DNA from: Moraxella nasibovis
GTDB taxonomy: Bacteria; Pseudomonadota; Gammaproteobacteria; Pseudomonadales; Moraxellaceae
Reading direction: 5' to 3'
Length of the DNA: 64,000 nt
NCBI RefSeq assembly: GCF_029581575.1
Contig: NZ_CP089975.1
Span: 2,163,059 to 2,227,058, forward strand
Shown: positions 49,224-58,496 of the stretch, piece after piece
How the letters are laid out: every line of letters begins with the position of its first letter
Numbering within the stretch: the first letter of the stretch is position 1
Program-made: the position numbers and the translations under genes
The notes under the pieces: model-generated
Told to the model about the DNA's origin: nothing
Seen by the model: the letters and a program-made list of their open reading frames with translations, nothing else
Database searches by the model: none

Positions 49224-49850
49224 CTAGCGCAGTATTTGACCAGTCAAAATATCAATGATTTGGCTTGGCTGATCAAAGCCTAGACCCTGATCGTCCAAAT
49301 AAGCGACTTGTTCACCAAAATACGCCATCGCCTCGCTCAAAGTGGTCGCTGACGGCTGACCGCTTGGGTTGCAACTGGTGGATACCAAAAACCCATAAGG
49401 ATTGTCCGCAGTTGTCATCGCTTGGCAAAGATGGCGTAGGTTTGGCTGATGGGTAACGCGCACCGCCAGCGTATCAAAACCACCCGTCAAAACCTTCGGC
49501 AGTCGCACCGATTTTGCCACAGGCACAAGCCAAGTTTGGGCTTGTTTGGCATTTGCTAGGTCAAACGATGCATTCAGTGTGTGCATTTTTTGTTCAAGCT
49601 GTGCCTGAGTGTTATTGGATAAATCCGCAAGCAGCGGCATTAATTTCTCCACGCTGTCGGTCAGCACGATCAAGCCTTTATGCTCTGGGCGAGCTTTTAG
49701 GGCAAAAATTCGCTCAATCGCCGCCGCATTCATCGCATCACAGCCCAAGCCCCACACGCTTTCGCTCGGATACGCAAGCACACCGCCCGCCTTGACAAAA
49801 TCCGCCACCCAAGCCATGTGTGTCGGCATAAACACCTTAGGCTCTGCCAT
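49224..49850 (-). CDS. tsaC: threonylcarbamoyl-AMP synthase, TsaC/YrdC family
   Basis: Makes threonylcarbamoyl-AMP for the t6A37 modification of tRNAs. 208 residues; GGVLAYPSESVWGLGCDA and ALKARPEHKGLIVL are the family motifs, with VSTSCNPSGQPS near the C-terminus. Its start lies inside the dprA 3' end (14-base overlap), the common dprA-tsaC order. Confidence 0.93.
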   Translation of the reverse strand: MAEPKVFMPTHMAWVADFVKAGGVLAYPSESVWGLGCDAMNAAAIERIFALKARPEHKGLIVLTDSVEKLMPLLADLSNNTQAQLEQKMHTLNASFDLANAKQAQTWLVPVAKSVRLPKVLTGGFDTLAVRVTHQPNLRHLCQAMTTADNPYGFLVSTSCNPSGQPSATTLSEAMAYFGEQVAYLDDQGLGFDQPSQIIDILTGQILR

Positions 49851-51033
49851 AGCGACCCCCTACTTGACACACCAACCCCAAAATTTCAAGCTCCATCAGC
49901 TGCGCCAACAAACTGCCTGCATCCATCGCCGTGCGTGCCACCAATGCGTCCAAATCCAGCGACGCATCGCCAAGCACGCCCCACACCGCTTGCAAATGCT
50001 CTGGCACATCAGATGGCACGACAGGGCTTGGTGCAGGATTTGTGTTTGGCTCTATGGCAGACTTTGTCATTGGCGTTTTAACATCATCAGCTGCCGACTC
50101 GCCACGAGTAAAAGTCTTTGGCAAATGATCATAAGCAATTTCGCCATTTAAATCTTCCAAAATCTGATCAGGATGATAAATCAGCGTCGCCCCTTCACGA
50201 ATCAGATGATGGCAGCCTTCGGCATTTTTATTATCAATCAAACTTGGCACACAAAAGACCTGCTTACCCTGCTCAGCGGCTAGGCGTGCCGTGATGAGCG
50301 AGCCACTTTGCAAAGCAGCTTCTGTCACCACAGTCGCCAAAGACAGCCCTGCCACCAAGCGGTTTCGCCTTGGAAAAGTGTGCTTACTGGCAGGCGTGCT
50401 GGGCAAAAGTTCGGTAATCAGCACACCACCTTGTTGAATGATTTGGGCGAATAGGGCATTGTGATTTTTTGGATAACACACATCAATGCCTGTCCCCATC
50501 ACACCAATGGTGCGTCCAAAATCCGCCGTCTGACTCATCGCCCCCAAATGTGCCGCACGATCCACGCCCTGAGCCAGACCGCTGGTAATGCTAAATCCTG
50601 ATTGCACCAGATATTGAGCCATGTCAAAAGTGATTTTTTGGGCATGCTCGCTGGGATTTCGGCTACCAACCATGGCAATCTGTCGATCCGCCAACCGCTC
50701 GACATTGCCACGATAAAACAACACAGGCGGCGGGTCGTAGATGTTTTTGAGCTGGTTTGGATACTTTTCATCATCCAAAAACAACAGCCCATACGCCCCA
50801 CGAGCCACTTCATCAAACACCCTTGCCACAAACGCAAGCACATCTTGGGCATCATCAAAGCGTTTGACATGGGCGGCATGCACCGACAGCGAACGCCAGT
50901 CCCGCCCCCGTGCCAGTGCCGACTTCGCATCGCCAAAGGCATCGATGAGCTTATAATAAGACGACAGCGATGTATTGACAATGTACCACAATGCCAATAC
51001 CGCAGCCTGCTGATTAAGTGCTTGATATTGCAT
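49837..51033 (-). CDS. dprA: DNA-processing protein DprA (Smf)
   Basis: Loads RecA on incoming single-stranded DNA in natural transformation. 398 residues: N-terminal SAM-like region, Rossmann-like core (about 90-305) with IAMVGSRNPSEHAQ, SGLAQGVDRAAH and TELLPSTPASKHTFPRRNRLVAGLS, and a C-terminal winged helix after a Pro/Thr-rich linker (residues 310-345). Its presence fits a naturally competent Moraxella. Confidence 0.95.
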   Translation of the reverse strand: MQYQALNQQAAVLALWYIVNTSLSSYYKLIDAFGDAKSALARGRDWRSLSVHAAHVKRFDDAQDVLAFVARVFDEVARGAYGLLFLDDEKYPNQLKNIYDPPPVLFYRGNVERLADRQIAMVGSRNPSEHAQKITFDMAQYLVQSGFSITSGLAQGVDRAAHLGAMSQTADFGRTIGVMGTGIDVCYPKNHNALFAQIIQQGGVLITELLPSTPASKHTFPRRNRLVAGLSLATVVTEAALQSGSLITARLAAEQGKQVFCVPSLIDNKNAEGCHHLIREGATLIYHPDQILEDLNGEIAYDHLPKTFTRGESAADDVKTPMTKSAIEPNTNPAPSPVVPSDVPEHLQAVWGVLGDASLDLDALVARTAMDAGSLLAQLMELEILGLVCQVGGRYGRA

Positions 51034-51128
51034 GAAAAATTCTTAGTTAGGGTTGTTAAATTTTAAAAATCATAAAAATGGGTGATGCACCCATGAATGG
51101 TAAGGTTATCACAAAATTAGGTAATCGT

Positions 51129-51204
51129 GTAGGGTGGGCACAGCCTGCCATTTCAAATGCAAGTCTTTGAATTTGTTGGGTTTTCGTTGCACTCAACCCA
51201 ACCT
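51129..51204. repeat. dispersed repeat, left part, split by the IS
   Basis: TGTAGGGTGGGCACAGCCTG leads to a GTTGGGTT/AACCCAAC hairpin around TTCGTTGCACTC. Repeats of this type normally continue CAACCTACA; here CAACCT is followed by the insertion, and ACAATATC resumes at 52446. Confidence 0.7.
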
Positions 51205-51270
51205 TGTATCTCACCACCAAGACTAGCTATCTTGGTGATGGCATGGTAGATTATACCATCACCCTAAGTT

Positions 51271-51373
51271 ACTTGGTAGTTTCTACCCAACCTGAGTACT
51301 TTGATGCTGTCTCGTAGATTAAACCCAAGTAGCTTTCTTATCATCGTACAATCTGAATGGTATCCAAGCGCTT
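51271..51373 (+). ncRNA. candidate bridge RNA region of the IS110 element
   Basis: Stem ACTTGG (51271-51276)/CCAAGT (51325-51330) closes an internal loop. Its 5' side holds ACCCAACCT (51285-51293), identical to the nine bases left of the insertion with the CT core; an inner GAG(T)AC/GTCTC stem follows; its 3' side holds GTAG (51315-51318), complementary to CTAC on the right. A second loop holds ATGGTATC (51357-51364), matching the element's own right end (52437-52444), and TACAA (51347-51351), matching the complement of the left end. This is the two-loop plan of bridge RNAs. Hairpins at 51215-51237 and 51234-51263 precede it. Transcription is not shown. Confidence 0.6.
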
Positions 51374-51412
51374 GATTGATTTTCAATCATGACGCTGAAT
51401 GAACAAGGCTAG

Positions 51413-52420
51413 ATGACAATGACTTATTATGTTGGTATTGATGTTAGCAAGCACAAGCTGGATGTGGCTTGGCTTAAAGAGTTAAGTACAATGAAAGTCA
51501 AAACCAAAGTCTTTAATAATCACTTTGATGACTTTGAACACATCATTCATTGGCTTAAAACCAATCTTGGTGCAAGTGTCAGCTTTAACGACATTCATCT
51601 TATTATGGAAGCCACAGGGGTATATCACGAACCTTTGGCGTATTATTTACACGATTTAGGCTTTAAAGTCTCTATCATCAATCCTGCCTTTGTCAAACAC
51701 TATGCGGACAGTTTAGGCGTAAGACAAAAGACAGATAAAAAAGACAGTATTGTCCTTGCCAGATATGGCAGAGCCACCCACCCTGATGCTTGGATTGCCC
51801 CAAGTATTGAAGCTCGTCATTTAAAGTCTTTGCTTTCTCGTCTTGATGCTCTAAATGAAGACTTACAGCGAGAAGAAAACCGCAAAGAAAAAGCAGAAGT
51901 GGCAGACACAACCCCCATTGTTAAACAATCCATTGACGAGATGATTGTGGCATTAAAATTGGCAATCAGCAAATTAAACGATGACATTGACACTCATATC
52001 AACAACCACCCCAAACTTAAAGAAGAGCAAACACTCTTACAAAGCATCAAAGGAGTGGGACAGGTGGTGTCAAGACAAATGCTTAGTTTGTTTAATACCA
52101 AACAATTTAACAATGCCAAACAAGTCTCTGCTTTTTTAGGGTTGATTCCCAAACAACAAGAATCAGGATTGTTTAAAGGCAGATCAAGACTTGCCAAAAC
52201 AGGCAATGCTCAATTAAGAGCTAAGCTGTATATGGCAGCAGTCGTTGCCACCAAGTACAATCCAGACATTAAAGACCAATACGAACGCTTACAACAAAAT
52301 GGCAAATGCAAAATGCAAGCTTTATGTGCTTGTATGCGTAAATTGGTGCAAATCTGCTTTGGTGTGATCAAACACCAAACTCCCTACACCCCACAAGTTA
52401 GGATAGATAATATGGCTTGA
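51413..52420 (+). CDS. IS110-family DEDD recombinase (transposase)
   Basis: 335 residues: N-terminal RuvC-like DEDD domain with YYVGIDVSKHKLDVA, IMEATGVYHEPLA and TDKKDSIVLARYG giving the acidic residues, a coiled middle, and the C-terminal Transposase_20 domain with LLQSIKGVGQVVSRQML and AFLGLIPKQQESG, including the catalytic Ser region. It appears intact. The non-coding left end just before it should supply the guide RNA. Confidence 0.93.
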   Translation: MTMTYYVGIDVSKHKLDVAWLKELSTMKVKTKVFNNHFDDFEHIIHWLKTNLGASVSFNDIHLIMEATGVYHEPLAYYLHDLGFKVSIINPAFVKHYADSLGVRQKTDKKDSIVLARYGRATHPDAWIAPSIEARHLKSLLSRLDALNEDLQREENRKEKAEVADTTPIVKQSIDEMIVALKLAISKLNDDIDTHINNHPKLKEEQTLLQSIKGVGQVVSRQMLSLFNTKQFNNAKQVSAFLGLIPKQQESGLFKGRSRLAKTGNAQLRAKLYMAAVVATKYNPDIKDQYERLQQNGKCKMQALCACMRKLVQICFGVIKHQTPYTPQVRIDNMA

Positions 52421-52566
52421 CAAGGGGTGGGGAGAGATGGTATCTACAATATCTCAAAAAATTCAATGGCTTATGCCTAAACAGTGGGTAAAACCCACCC
52501 CAAACGACTATATTGCCTTCTCGGTTCGGTTGGTATATTTTATCAAATCCCAAACCACACTCATTG

Positions 52567-52600
52567 AAAAACAGCCAACACAAATGGCTGGCTGTTTTTA
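52567..52600. terminator. terminator downstream of thrC
   Basis: AAACAGCCA and TGGCTGTTT arms, with an extra TGGC copy in the loop; A- and T-runs on both sides. Lies just after the thrC stop on the minus strand. Confidence 0.75.
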
Positions 52601-52609
52601 CAAAATCGC

Positions 52610-54025
52610 TTATTTGGCGGTGACAAATTTTTGGATTTCTGCCGCCACCAGTGCCGCGTCATTATCCAGCACCGTCACAAACTGCGGCTTGTCTTCTAGC
52701 CCCACTGTGTGAGCAGGTCTTGGCAAATCCACCTTGCCCAAAGACTCGGTCATCGTCTCTTCAAATTTGATGGGCAATGCCGTTTCGGCGACGACGATTT
52801 TCTCGCCTGCCTTTTTCACATCCAGTGCCACTTTCACGCCATCTGCGGTGTGCGGGTCAATCAAGCGACCTGTCTCAGCATGGACTTTTTTGATGGTATT
52901 TAGGCGGTCAGCGTGCGTGGATTTGCCCGCCACAAAGCCAAATCTGCCCTGAATGTCGCCCAATTTGTCCTTAACATCAAAGCCCTTACCCGCCTTGACA
53001 TCACCAAATAAAGCACGCACCTTATCGGTGTCTTTGTCCAGCAATAAATACACAAAACGCTCAAAATTAGACGCTTTGGAGATGTCCATTGATGGGCTTG
53101 AAGTCACATAAGTCTCGCTGGCTTTGCGTGGGGCGTATTTGCCTGTGTTGAAAAATTCGTTCAACACATCGTTTTCGTTGGTCGCCACGATTAAGCGATC
53201 AATCGGCAAGCCCATCTGTTTGGCGATGTGTGCCGCACAGACATTGCCAAAGTTGCCAGACGGCACGCAGAAACTTACCGTCTCATCATTGCTGTCGGTC
53301 GCCCCAAAATAGCCTTTAAAATAATAAACCACTTGGGCAAGAATACGACCCCAGTTGATAGAATTGACCGTACCTAGGCTGTACTTCGCCTTAAAATCTG
53401 CATCTTCTTGCAGTGCCTTCACGATGTCTTGGCAATCATCAAACATCCCATCAATGGCGATGTTGTGGATATTTTTGTCATCTAGGCTGTACATTTGGGC
53501 GCGCTGGAACGCACTCATTTTGCCATGTGGCGACATCATGAACACTTCAATATTGTCTTTGCCACGCAAGGCGTACTCTGCCGCAGAACCTGTGTCGCCT
53601 GAAGTTGCACCGATGATGGTCAGACGCTCGTTTTTTTGTTTTAGCACATATTCAAAGGCATTACCCAAAAACTGCATCGCCATGTCTTTAAAGGCAAGCG
53701 TTGGACCATTGGACAATTCAAGCAAAGCAACATCGTCATACAGGCGAGTCACTGGCGTGATGTCATCGCTATTAAAGGTCGCCTTGGTGTAAGTCTTGTC
53801 AATCAACGCCTTTAAATCCACCTGCTCAATGTCAGTGGCAAACAGACTCATGATGGCAAAGGCAAGCTCGGCATAAGACAGATGGCGCCACTCATCCAAA
53901 GTCGCACGGTCAATCTGCGGATAGTTCTCAGGCAACATCAAGCCGCCATCAGGCGCAAGCCCCATAAGCAGAACATCGCTAAATGACATGGGGGCGGTCT
54001 GCCCACGAGTGCTGATGTATTTCAT
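52610..54025 (-). CDS. thrC: threonine synthase
   Basis: PLP enzyme making threonine from O-phosphohomoserine. 471 residues, gammaproteobacterial long form; PLP-binding Lys113 in GPTLAFKDMAMQFLG, GATSGDTGSAAEYA for phosphate binding, and PSGNFGNVCAA. ATG at 54025 gives MKYISTRGQ, the family start. Confidence 0.97.
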   Translation of the reverse strand: MKYISTRGQTAPMSFSDVLLMGLAPDGGLMLPENYPQIDRATLDEWRHLSYAELAFAIMSLFATDIEQVDLKALIDKTYTKATFNSDDITPVTRLYDDVALLELSNGPTLAFKDMAMQFLGNAFEYVLKQKNERLTIIGATSGDTGSAAEYALRGKDNIEVFMMSPHGKMSAFQRAQMYSLDDKNIHNIAIDGMFDDCQDIVKALQEDADFKAKYSLGTVNSINWGRILAQVVYYFKGYFGATDSNDETVSFCVPSGNFGNVCAAHIAKQMGLPIDRLIVATNENDVLNEFFNTGKYAPRKASETYVTSSPSMDISKASNFERFVYLLLDKDTDKVRALFGDVKAGKGFDVKDKLGDIQGRFGFVAGKSTHADRLNTIKKVHAETGRLIDPHTADGVKVALDVKKAGEKIVVAETALPIKFEETMTESLGKVDLPRPAHTVGLEDKPQFVTVLDNDAALVAAEIQKFVTAK

Positions 54026-54112
54026 ACTTTTATCCCATATTTTACAAAATCAATAACTCAAATTTTAGCATAATTTTTAAGCAAAAACTAAAATTTTATC
54101 AAACGCCACTTC

Positions 54113-55462
54113 TTACAGTTTTTGTAATAAGCCATAATAAAAACCATCGCCATCATCTGCGTGCAATGGTAGGCACTGATAGCCGACCGCTTGCTTGATT
54201 TGGTTGGGTAGATTTAGGGTGAAATCCACCACTTTGGCGTTGGTATTTTTTGCCAAAAAATCAAGCAACTGGCTCTCATTTTCCGCCTTTAATAGCGAGC
54301 AGGTAACATATAATAAATAACCGCCCACCGCCAGCTGTTGCCACAAATTCACCAAAATTTCGCTTTGCAGTCTGACCGTCTGCTCAACATCAGACTCATC
54401 ACGCAGTAGTGCAATGTCAGGGTGGCGACGCACCACACCTGTCGCCGTACAAGGGGCATCAAGCACAATCACATCAAAGGGTGTATCCGCCTGATATGCT
54501 CGTCCATCGGTGCAGATGATGTCAGCTTGGTCTGTGAGCTGTAAGCGAGCCAAATTCTCATGCACTCGCTGTAATCGGCGTTCGTCATTATCCAGTGCGA
54601 CGGTATGTTTCATGTGGAACACCCCAGCTTTTGACAATTCAAGCATCTGTGCCAGCTTACCACCAGGGGCAGTGCAAGCATCAAGCAATGAAAAAGACGG
54701 CAAATTCAGACCTGCCAAAATATGCCCACAAAGCTGAGCATGGCGGTCTTGGACGCTGACCCAGCCATCGGCAAAATGTGGCAGGTTTTGGATTTTGACG
54801 CTGCCTTTAAGCCTAATGGCGGACGCATCTGCCATGCCAAGTGGCACGATTTGATGAGCGATGTTCGCCTGAGTGAGTAATTTTGCGTACTCATGCACGC
54901 TGGTAAATTTGGCATTCACTCTTAAAAACACAGGGGCGGATTGACGCAGATTTTGCCCCAAAAGCTCATAATATTCTTGGTGTTCTACACCCCAGTCCTG
55001 CTTGATTTGCTTGGCAAGCCAGTTGGGTAAGCTGTGATTTTTATCAACCTTTTTGCGGTATTTTTCACGGCTACTTGCCACTTTTCGCAAGATGGCATTG
55101 ACCAGTCCTACGCCATAATTTTTATCAACCGCTTTTAGGGCGTTTAAGGTTTCGTTGATGGTGGCATACTCTGGCGTGGTCATATAAAGTAGCTCATACA
55201 GCCCCATATTCAACGCACAAATCATGCCCACATCGGTAGGCGGTGTCTTGATCAAACTCTCGCCAATACGATTGATGGCGTGCCACTGGCGGAGCGTGCC
55301 AAGCAACAGCTCATGAGCAAAGCCCCGCTCGTTGTCGCTCACATTGCCCAAAAAACCATCTAACAACAGCGACAAAGACTGTCCCTGATGGATTTTTTCA
55401 AGCGTTAAAATGACATTGGCGCGGACAGAGAGCTTTTGTTCAGACTTCACGATTTGCCCCAT
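54113..55462 (-). CDS. rsmB: 16S rRNA m5C967 methyltransferase RsmB
   Basis: Methylates C967 of 16S rRNA. About 449 residues: NusB-like N-terminal domain (about 10-145) and a Rossmann methylase with DACTAPGGKLAQM and LDAPCTATGVVRRHPD, the latter holding the catalytic Cys, plus VTCSLL with the second Cys. It starts inside the fmt 3' end; ATG at 55462 or GTG at 55450. A parS-like sequence lies inside the gene. Confidence 0.93.
   Translation of the reverse strand: MGQIVKSEQKLSVRANVILTLEKIHQGQSLSLLLDGFLGNVSDNERGFAHELLLGTLRQWHAINRIGESLIKTPPTDVGMICALNMGLYELLYMTTPEYATINETLNALKAVDKNYGVGLVNAILRKVASSREKYRKKVDKNHSLPNWLAKQIKQDWGVEHQEYYELLGQNLRQSAPVFLRVNAKFTSVHEYAKLLTQANIAHQIVPLGMADASAIRLKGSVKIQNLPHFADGWVSVQDRHAQLCGHILAGLNLPSFSLLDACTAPGGKLAQMLELSKAGVFHMKHTVALDNDERRLQRVHENLARLQLTDQADIICTDGRAYQADTPFDVIVLDAPCTATGVVRRHPDIALLRDESDVEQTVRLQSEILVNLWQQLAVGGYLLYVTCSLLKAENESQLLDFLAKNTNAKVVDFTLNLPNQIKQAVGYQCLPLHADDGDGFYYGLLQKL
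54606..54621. other. parS-like site inside rsmB
   Basis: TGTTTCATGTGGAACA, one mismatch to TGTTYCACGTGRAACA. Confidence 0.5.
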
Positions 55463-56450
55463 CTGCCACGCCAAGCATTTGCCCATCTTGCAATTTATCA
55501 CCCACCGCGATTTGCTCAGCACTTAAGGGCTTGCCACCTGCCCACTGCATTTTGGTGATGTTAATCAAATGCTGTTTACCGTCATCATCGCCACAAGCAA
55601 CCAAAATCGCTTTTTTGCCCACGCTGACGACCCTGCCAGCATTTTGCGTGCTAAGCTGATCGGCTTTGATTGGCAAGCATTCAAGGACTTTCACACGCTC
55701 GCCATCAATAAAGGTATAAGCGTTTAACGCACGGATTTGGCGAGCGATGGCGAAGGCGGATTTTGTCCAGTCAATTTGCCCTTCTTCGGTGGTGATTTTT
55801 TGAGCGTAATTTGCTTGAGTTTCGTCCTGTTTTTGGGCACCCGCTTGATATTTGGGCAAATCTTTTAACACTTCTGCAATCGCCTGTCCGCCAAGCTCGG
55901 CAAGTTTGTCATGCAAAGTTTGCGTAGTGTCTAGTTCATTGATTTTATAAGAAATTTTATAAAGCATATCGCCCGTATCTAGCCCCTGAGCCATCTGCAT
56001 GATGGTAATGCCCGTCTCGTCATCGCCTGCCAAAATCGCACGATGAATCGGTGCCGCACCACGCCAGCGTGGCAGCAGCGAGCCATGAATGTTCAAACAG
56101 CCAAAGGTTGGTGTATTTAGCACGCCCAGTGGCAAAATCAGCCCATACGCCGCCACAATCATCACATCGGGACGATAATCAGCGAGCGTTTGCCGTGCAT
56201 TTTGACCGTTTTCATGCTTTAAGCTAAAACTGACAGGTTGCTCCACAGGGATATGATGAGCAATTGCCAGCTCTTTGACAGGGCTGCAAGTCAGCTTTTG
56301 CCCACGCCCTGCCTTCCGATCAGGCTGTGTATAGACCGCCACGATGTCAATGTTTAAAGACGACTGCTCATCAATGAGCTTTTGTAAGGCGACTCTGGCA
56401 AACTCTGGCGTGCCTGCGAATACCACACGCATTTTTTGATTGGTTGTCAT
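55440..56450 (-). CDS. fmt: methionyl-tRNA formyltransferase
   Basis: Formylates initiator Met-tRNA. 336 residues: MRVVFAGTPEFARVAL, formyl-folate site HGSLLPRWRGAAPIHRA, DTGDML, and the C-terminal OB-fold. rsmB overlaps its 3' end, the usual fmt-rsmB order; def is not adjacent upstream. Confidence 0.96.
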   Translation of the reverse strand: MTTNQKMRVVFAGTPEFARVALQKLIDEQSSLNIDIVAVYTQPDRKAGRGQKLTCSPVKELAIAHHIPVEQPVSFSLKHENGQNARQTLADYRPDVMIVAAYGLILPLGVLNTPTFGCLNIHGSLLPRWRGAAPIHRAILAGDDETGITIMQMAQGLDTGDMLYKISYKINELDTTQTLHDKLAELGGQAIAEVLKDLPKYQAGAQKQDETQANYAQKITTEEGQIDWTKSAFAIARQIRALNAYTFIDGERVKVLECLPIKADQLSTQNAGRVVSVGKKAILVACGDDDGKQHLINITKMQWAGGKPLSAEQIAVGDKLQDGQMLGVADGANREV

Positions 56451-56487
56451 TATTTTCCCATTATTCTTTCAAAATCATTCAAACTTT

Positions 56488-57153
56488 TTATTTAAAAAAC
56501 CCACTTTTAATAAGTAGCTCTTCTGTTACCTTACTGGTGGGTGTATTGTCCGACTTTGCACCGATTAGGCGTTCTAAATATCGTGCCACCAAATCTACTT
56601 CAACATTCACACTTCGCCCCACCGACCAATGCCGAGCGATGTTCGTCATCTCGGCGGTGTGCGGAATGATGTTCAGACAGACGACATTTTCGGACGGCTT
56701 GATGCGGTTGGTGGTTAGGCTGATGCCATCTACCGTGATGGAGCCTTTATCCGCCGTGTATTTCATCAGCTCAGGCGGAATCAGCACTTCAATATATACC
56801 GAGCGTGCGTCTTTGGCAATCTTGGCAATCCTGCCCACGCCATCCACATGACCTGCCACAATATGACCGCCAAAACGCGTGGTTGGCAACATCGCCTTTT
56901 CAAGGTTTAAAGTATCGCCCACCTTCCAAGCGCTCAATGCCGTGATGGACAATGTTTCCCGTGAAACATCCACCGCATAGCTGTCGCCATCTACCGCCAC
57001 CACCGTCAAACAAATGCCATTTGACGCAATGGAATCGCCAAGTTTCACATCGCCAAAATCAAGATTTGGGGCGTGAATGGTCAATCTCACATCACCACCT
57101 GTTGGCGTGATGGCCGTCAGTGTGCCAGTCGCCTCTATGATTCCTGTAAACAT
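56488..57153 (-). CDS. ribE: riboflavin synthase, alpha subunit
   Basis: Dismutates lumazine to riboflavin. 221 residues of two similar halves: MFTGIIEATG and FGDVKLGDSIASNGICLTV in the first, GHIVAGHVDGVG and KGSITVDGISLT in the second. ribD lies upstream on the same strand beyond a 268-base gap rich in DnaA boxes. Contains a parS-like site. Confidence 0.95.
   Translation of the reverse strand: MFTGIIEATGTLTAITPTGGDVRLTIHAPNLDFGDVKLGDSIASNGICLTVVAVDGDSYAVDVSRETLSITALSAWKVGDTLNLEKAMLPTTRFGGHIVAGHVDGVGRIAKIAKDARSVYIEVLIPPELMKYTADKGSITVDGISLTTNRIKPSENVVCLNIIPHTAEMTNIARHWSVGRSVNVEVDLVARYLERLIGAKSDNTPTSKVTEELLIKSGFFK
56953..56968. other. parS-like site inside ribE
   Basis: TGTTTCCCGTGAAACA, one mismatch to TGTTYCACGTGRAACA. 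Confidence 0.5.
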
Positions 57154-57174
57154 ATCTATCTCTTTTTATTGGGC

Positions 57175-57409
57175 TGTGGATAAGTTTGTGGAGTTATATA
57201 TTTTATCTTTGCATGATGCGGCAAACAAGAACTTATCCACAGGTAAAAATTAGTAAAATTTATCAAAATTTTTGCTCGATTTTATTATTAAAAATCAAAC
57301 ACTTAAAAAATAAAAATCCAAAACATACCCGTAAACACAACCAACTTATCCACAGTCAATTATTCTGGCTGAACACACCCTAGGTTGCACCATTTTTAGC
57401 TGTGGATAA
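57175..57409. other. cluster of four exact DnaA boxes between ribE and ribD
   Basis: TGTGGATAA at 57175-57183 and 57401-57409, TTATCCACA at 57233-57241 and 57346-57354: four perfect boxes, two in each direction, in AT-rich DNA. No gene in the gap. It may titrate DnaA or belong to the origin region. Confidence 0.8.
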
Positions 57410-57421
57410 CTTTATAGCTCA

Positions 57422-58495
57422 TCAAGTTTTGGTAAATACCAATTTTAAATCAGTGCCGATGCGCTCATGACTCATCAGGGCAAATCGCTTTTGTTCAAAG
57501 AGCTTTTCTATCGTTAAGTCAAAGGCAGGGCGAGCTGTCGCCCCCAAGATGCACGGTGCTTGATAAATGATCAGCTCATCCACCAAATCCGCCTCAATAA
57601 AAGCCCCCGCCAGTCGTCCGCCAGACTCCACCAGTACATCATAGCACTGTTGCTGTTTAAGTTGGCTTAGCAAGCTAGGCAAATCCTCTCGCCAAAGCAG
57701 TACATCTGAGCGTTTAAATAGCTGATAATCACTGTCATAAGTTAAGCGAGCACTTCTATCCGCCACCACGACAGTCGGCTGAACGATACCAGCAACAGGC
57801 ACACCCAAGCGATCCGAACGCACGGATAGGGCGGGATCGTCAGCCATCACCGTGCCAGAACCTGTGATGATGGCAGCACTGATTGCACGCAGTGTTTGCA
57901 CATCTTCTCTGGCCTCATCGCCTGTGATCCACTTAGATTCGCCACTTTTCATGGCGGTGCGACCATCCAGACTCATCGCCATCTTAAGCCGAACATAAGG
58001 CTTGCCTGTCTGCATGGCGGTCAAAAACCCTACATTCAGTGCGTACGCCGCCTCTTGGCAAACACCGACACTTACCTGAATACCTGCATCGGTCAGCTTA
58101 CGAATGCCAGAGCCTGCCACCAAAGGATTGGCATCAAGACAAGCCACCACCACTCGTGCCACGCCTGATTTAATCAACGCATCGGCACAGGGTGGCGTTC
58201 TGCCTGTATGACTGCACGGCTCAAGCGTCACATAAGCGGTCGCCCCAGCCACATCAAAACCCTGATTTTTTGCGTCATTTAATGCATAAATTTCAGCGTG
58301 TGGCAGTCCTGCCTTTGGGTGAAATCCACGACCAATTATTAAGTTATCTTTAACAATGACACAGCCGACATTCGGATTTGGCTTGGTGGTAAAACGCCCT
58401 TTTTTCGCCTCAGCGATTGCCAAATTCATATAATACACATCGGCTGATGTGTGATTTTGACCGCTCATTTGCTCGCTCAATAACAGCTCATTCAT
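57422..58495 (-). CDS. ribD: bifunctional riboflavin deaminase/reductase RibD
   Basis: Two steps of riboflavin synthesis. 357 residues: zinc deaminase domain (about 20-145) with HAEIYALND and PCSHTGRTPPC, then reductase domain (about 165-357) with KMAMSLDGRTAM. It starts two bases after the nrdR stop, so the two form an operon. Confidence 0.96.
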   Translation of the reverse strand: MNELLLSEQMSGQNHTSADVYYMNLAIAEAKKGRFTTKPNPNVGCVIVKDNLIIGRGFHPKAGLPHAEIYALNDAKNQGFDVAGATAYVTLEPCSHTGRTPPCADALIKSGVARVVVACLDANPLVAGSGIRKLTDAGIQVSVGVCQEAAYALNVGFLTAMQTGKPYVRLKMAMSLDGRTAMKSGESKWITGDEAREDVQTLRAISAAIITGSGTVMADDPALSVRSDRLGVPVAGIVQPTVVVADRSARLTYDSDYQLFKRSDVLLWREDLPSLLSQLKQQQCYDVLVESGGRLAGAFIEADLVDELIIYQAPCILGATARPAFDLTIEKLFEQKRFALMSHERIGTDLKLVFTKT

Positions 58496-58496
58496 G

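Larger units (their letters stand above)
51205..52445 (+). mobile_element. IS110-family insertion sequence
   Basis: About 1,241 bp with one recombinase gene, a 208-base non-coding left end and a 25-base right end, the IS110-group layout. Removing 51205-52445 rejoins CAACCT to ACAATATC, restoring a normal repeat; a CT dinucleotide (51203-51204 and 52444-52445) stands at both junctions, as expected for a CT core. No terminal inverted repeats are seen, normal for this family. Boundaries rest on that reconstruction. Confidence 0.8.
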
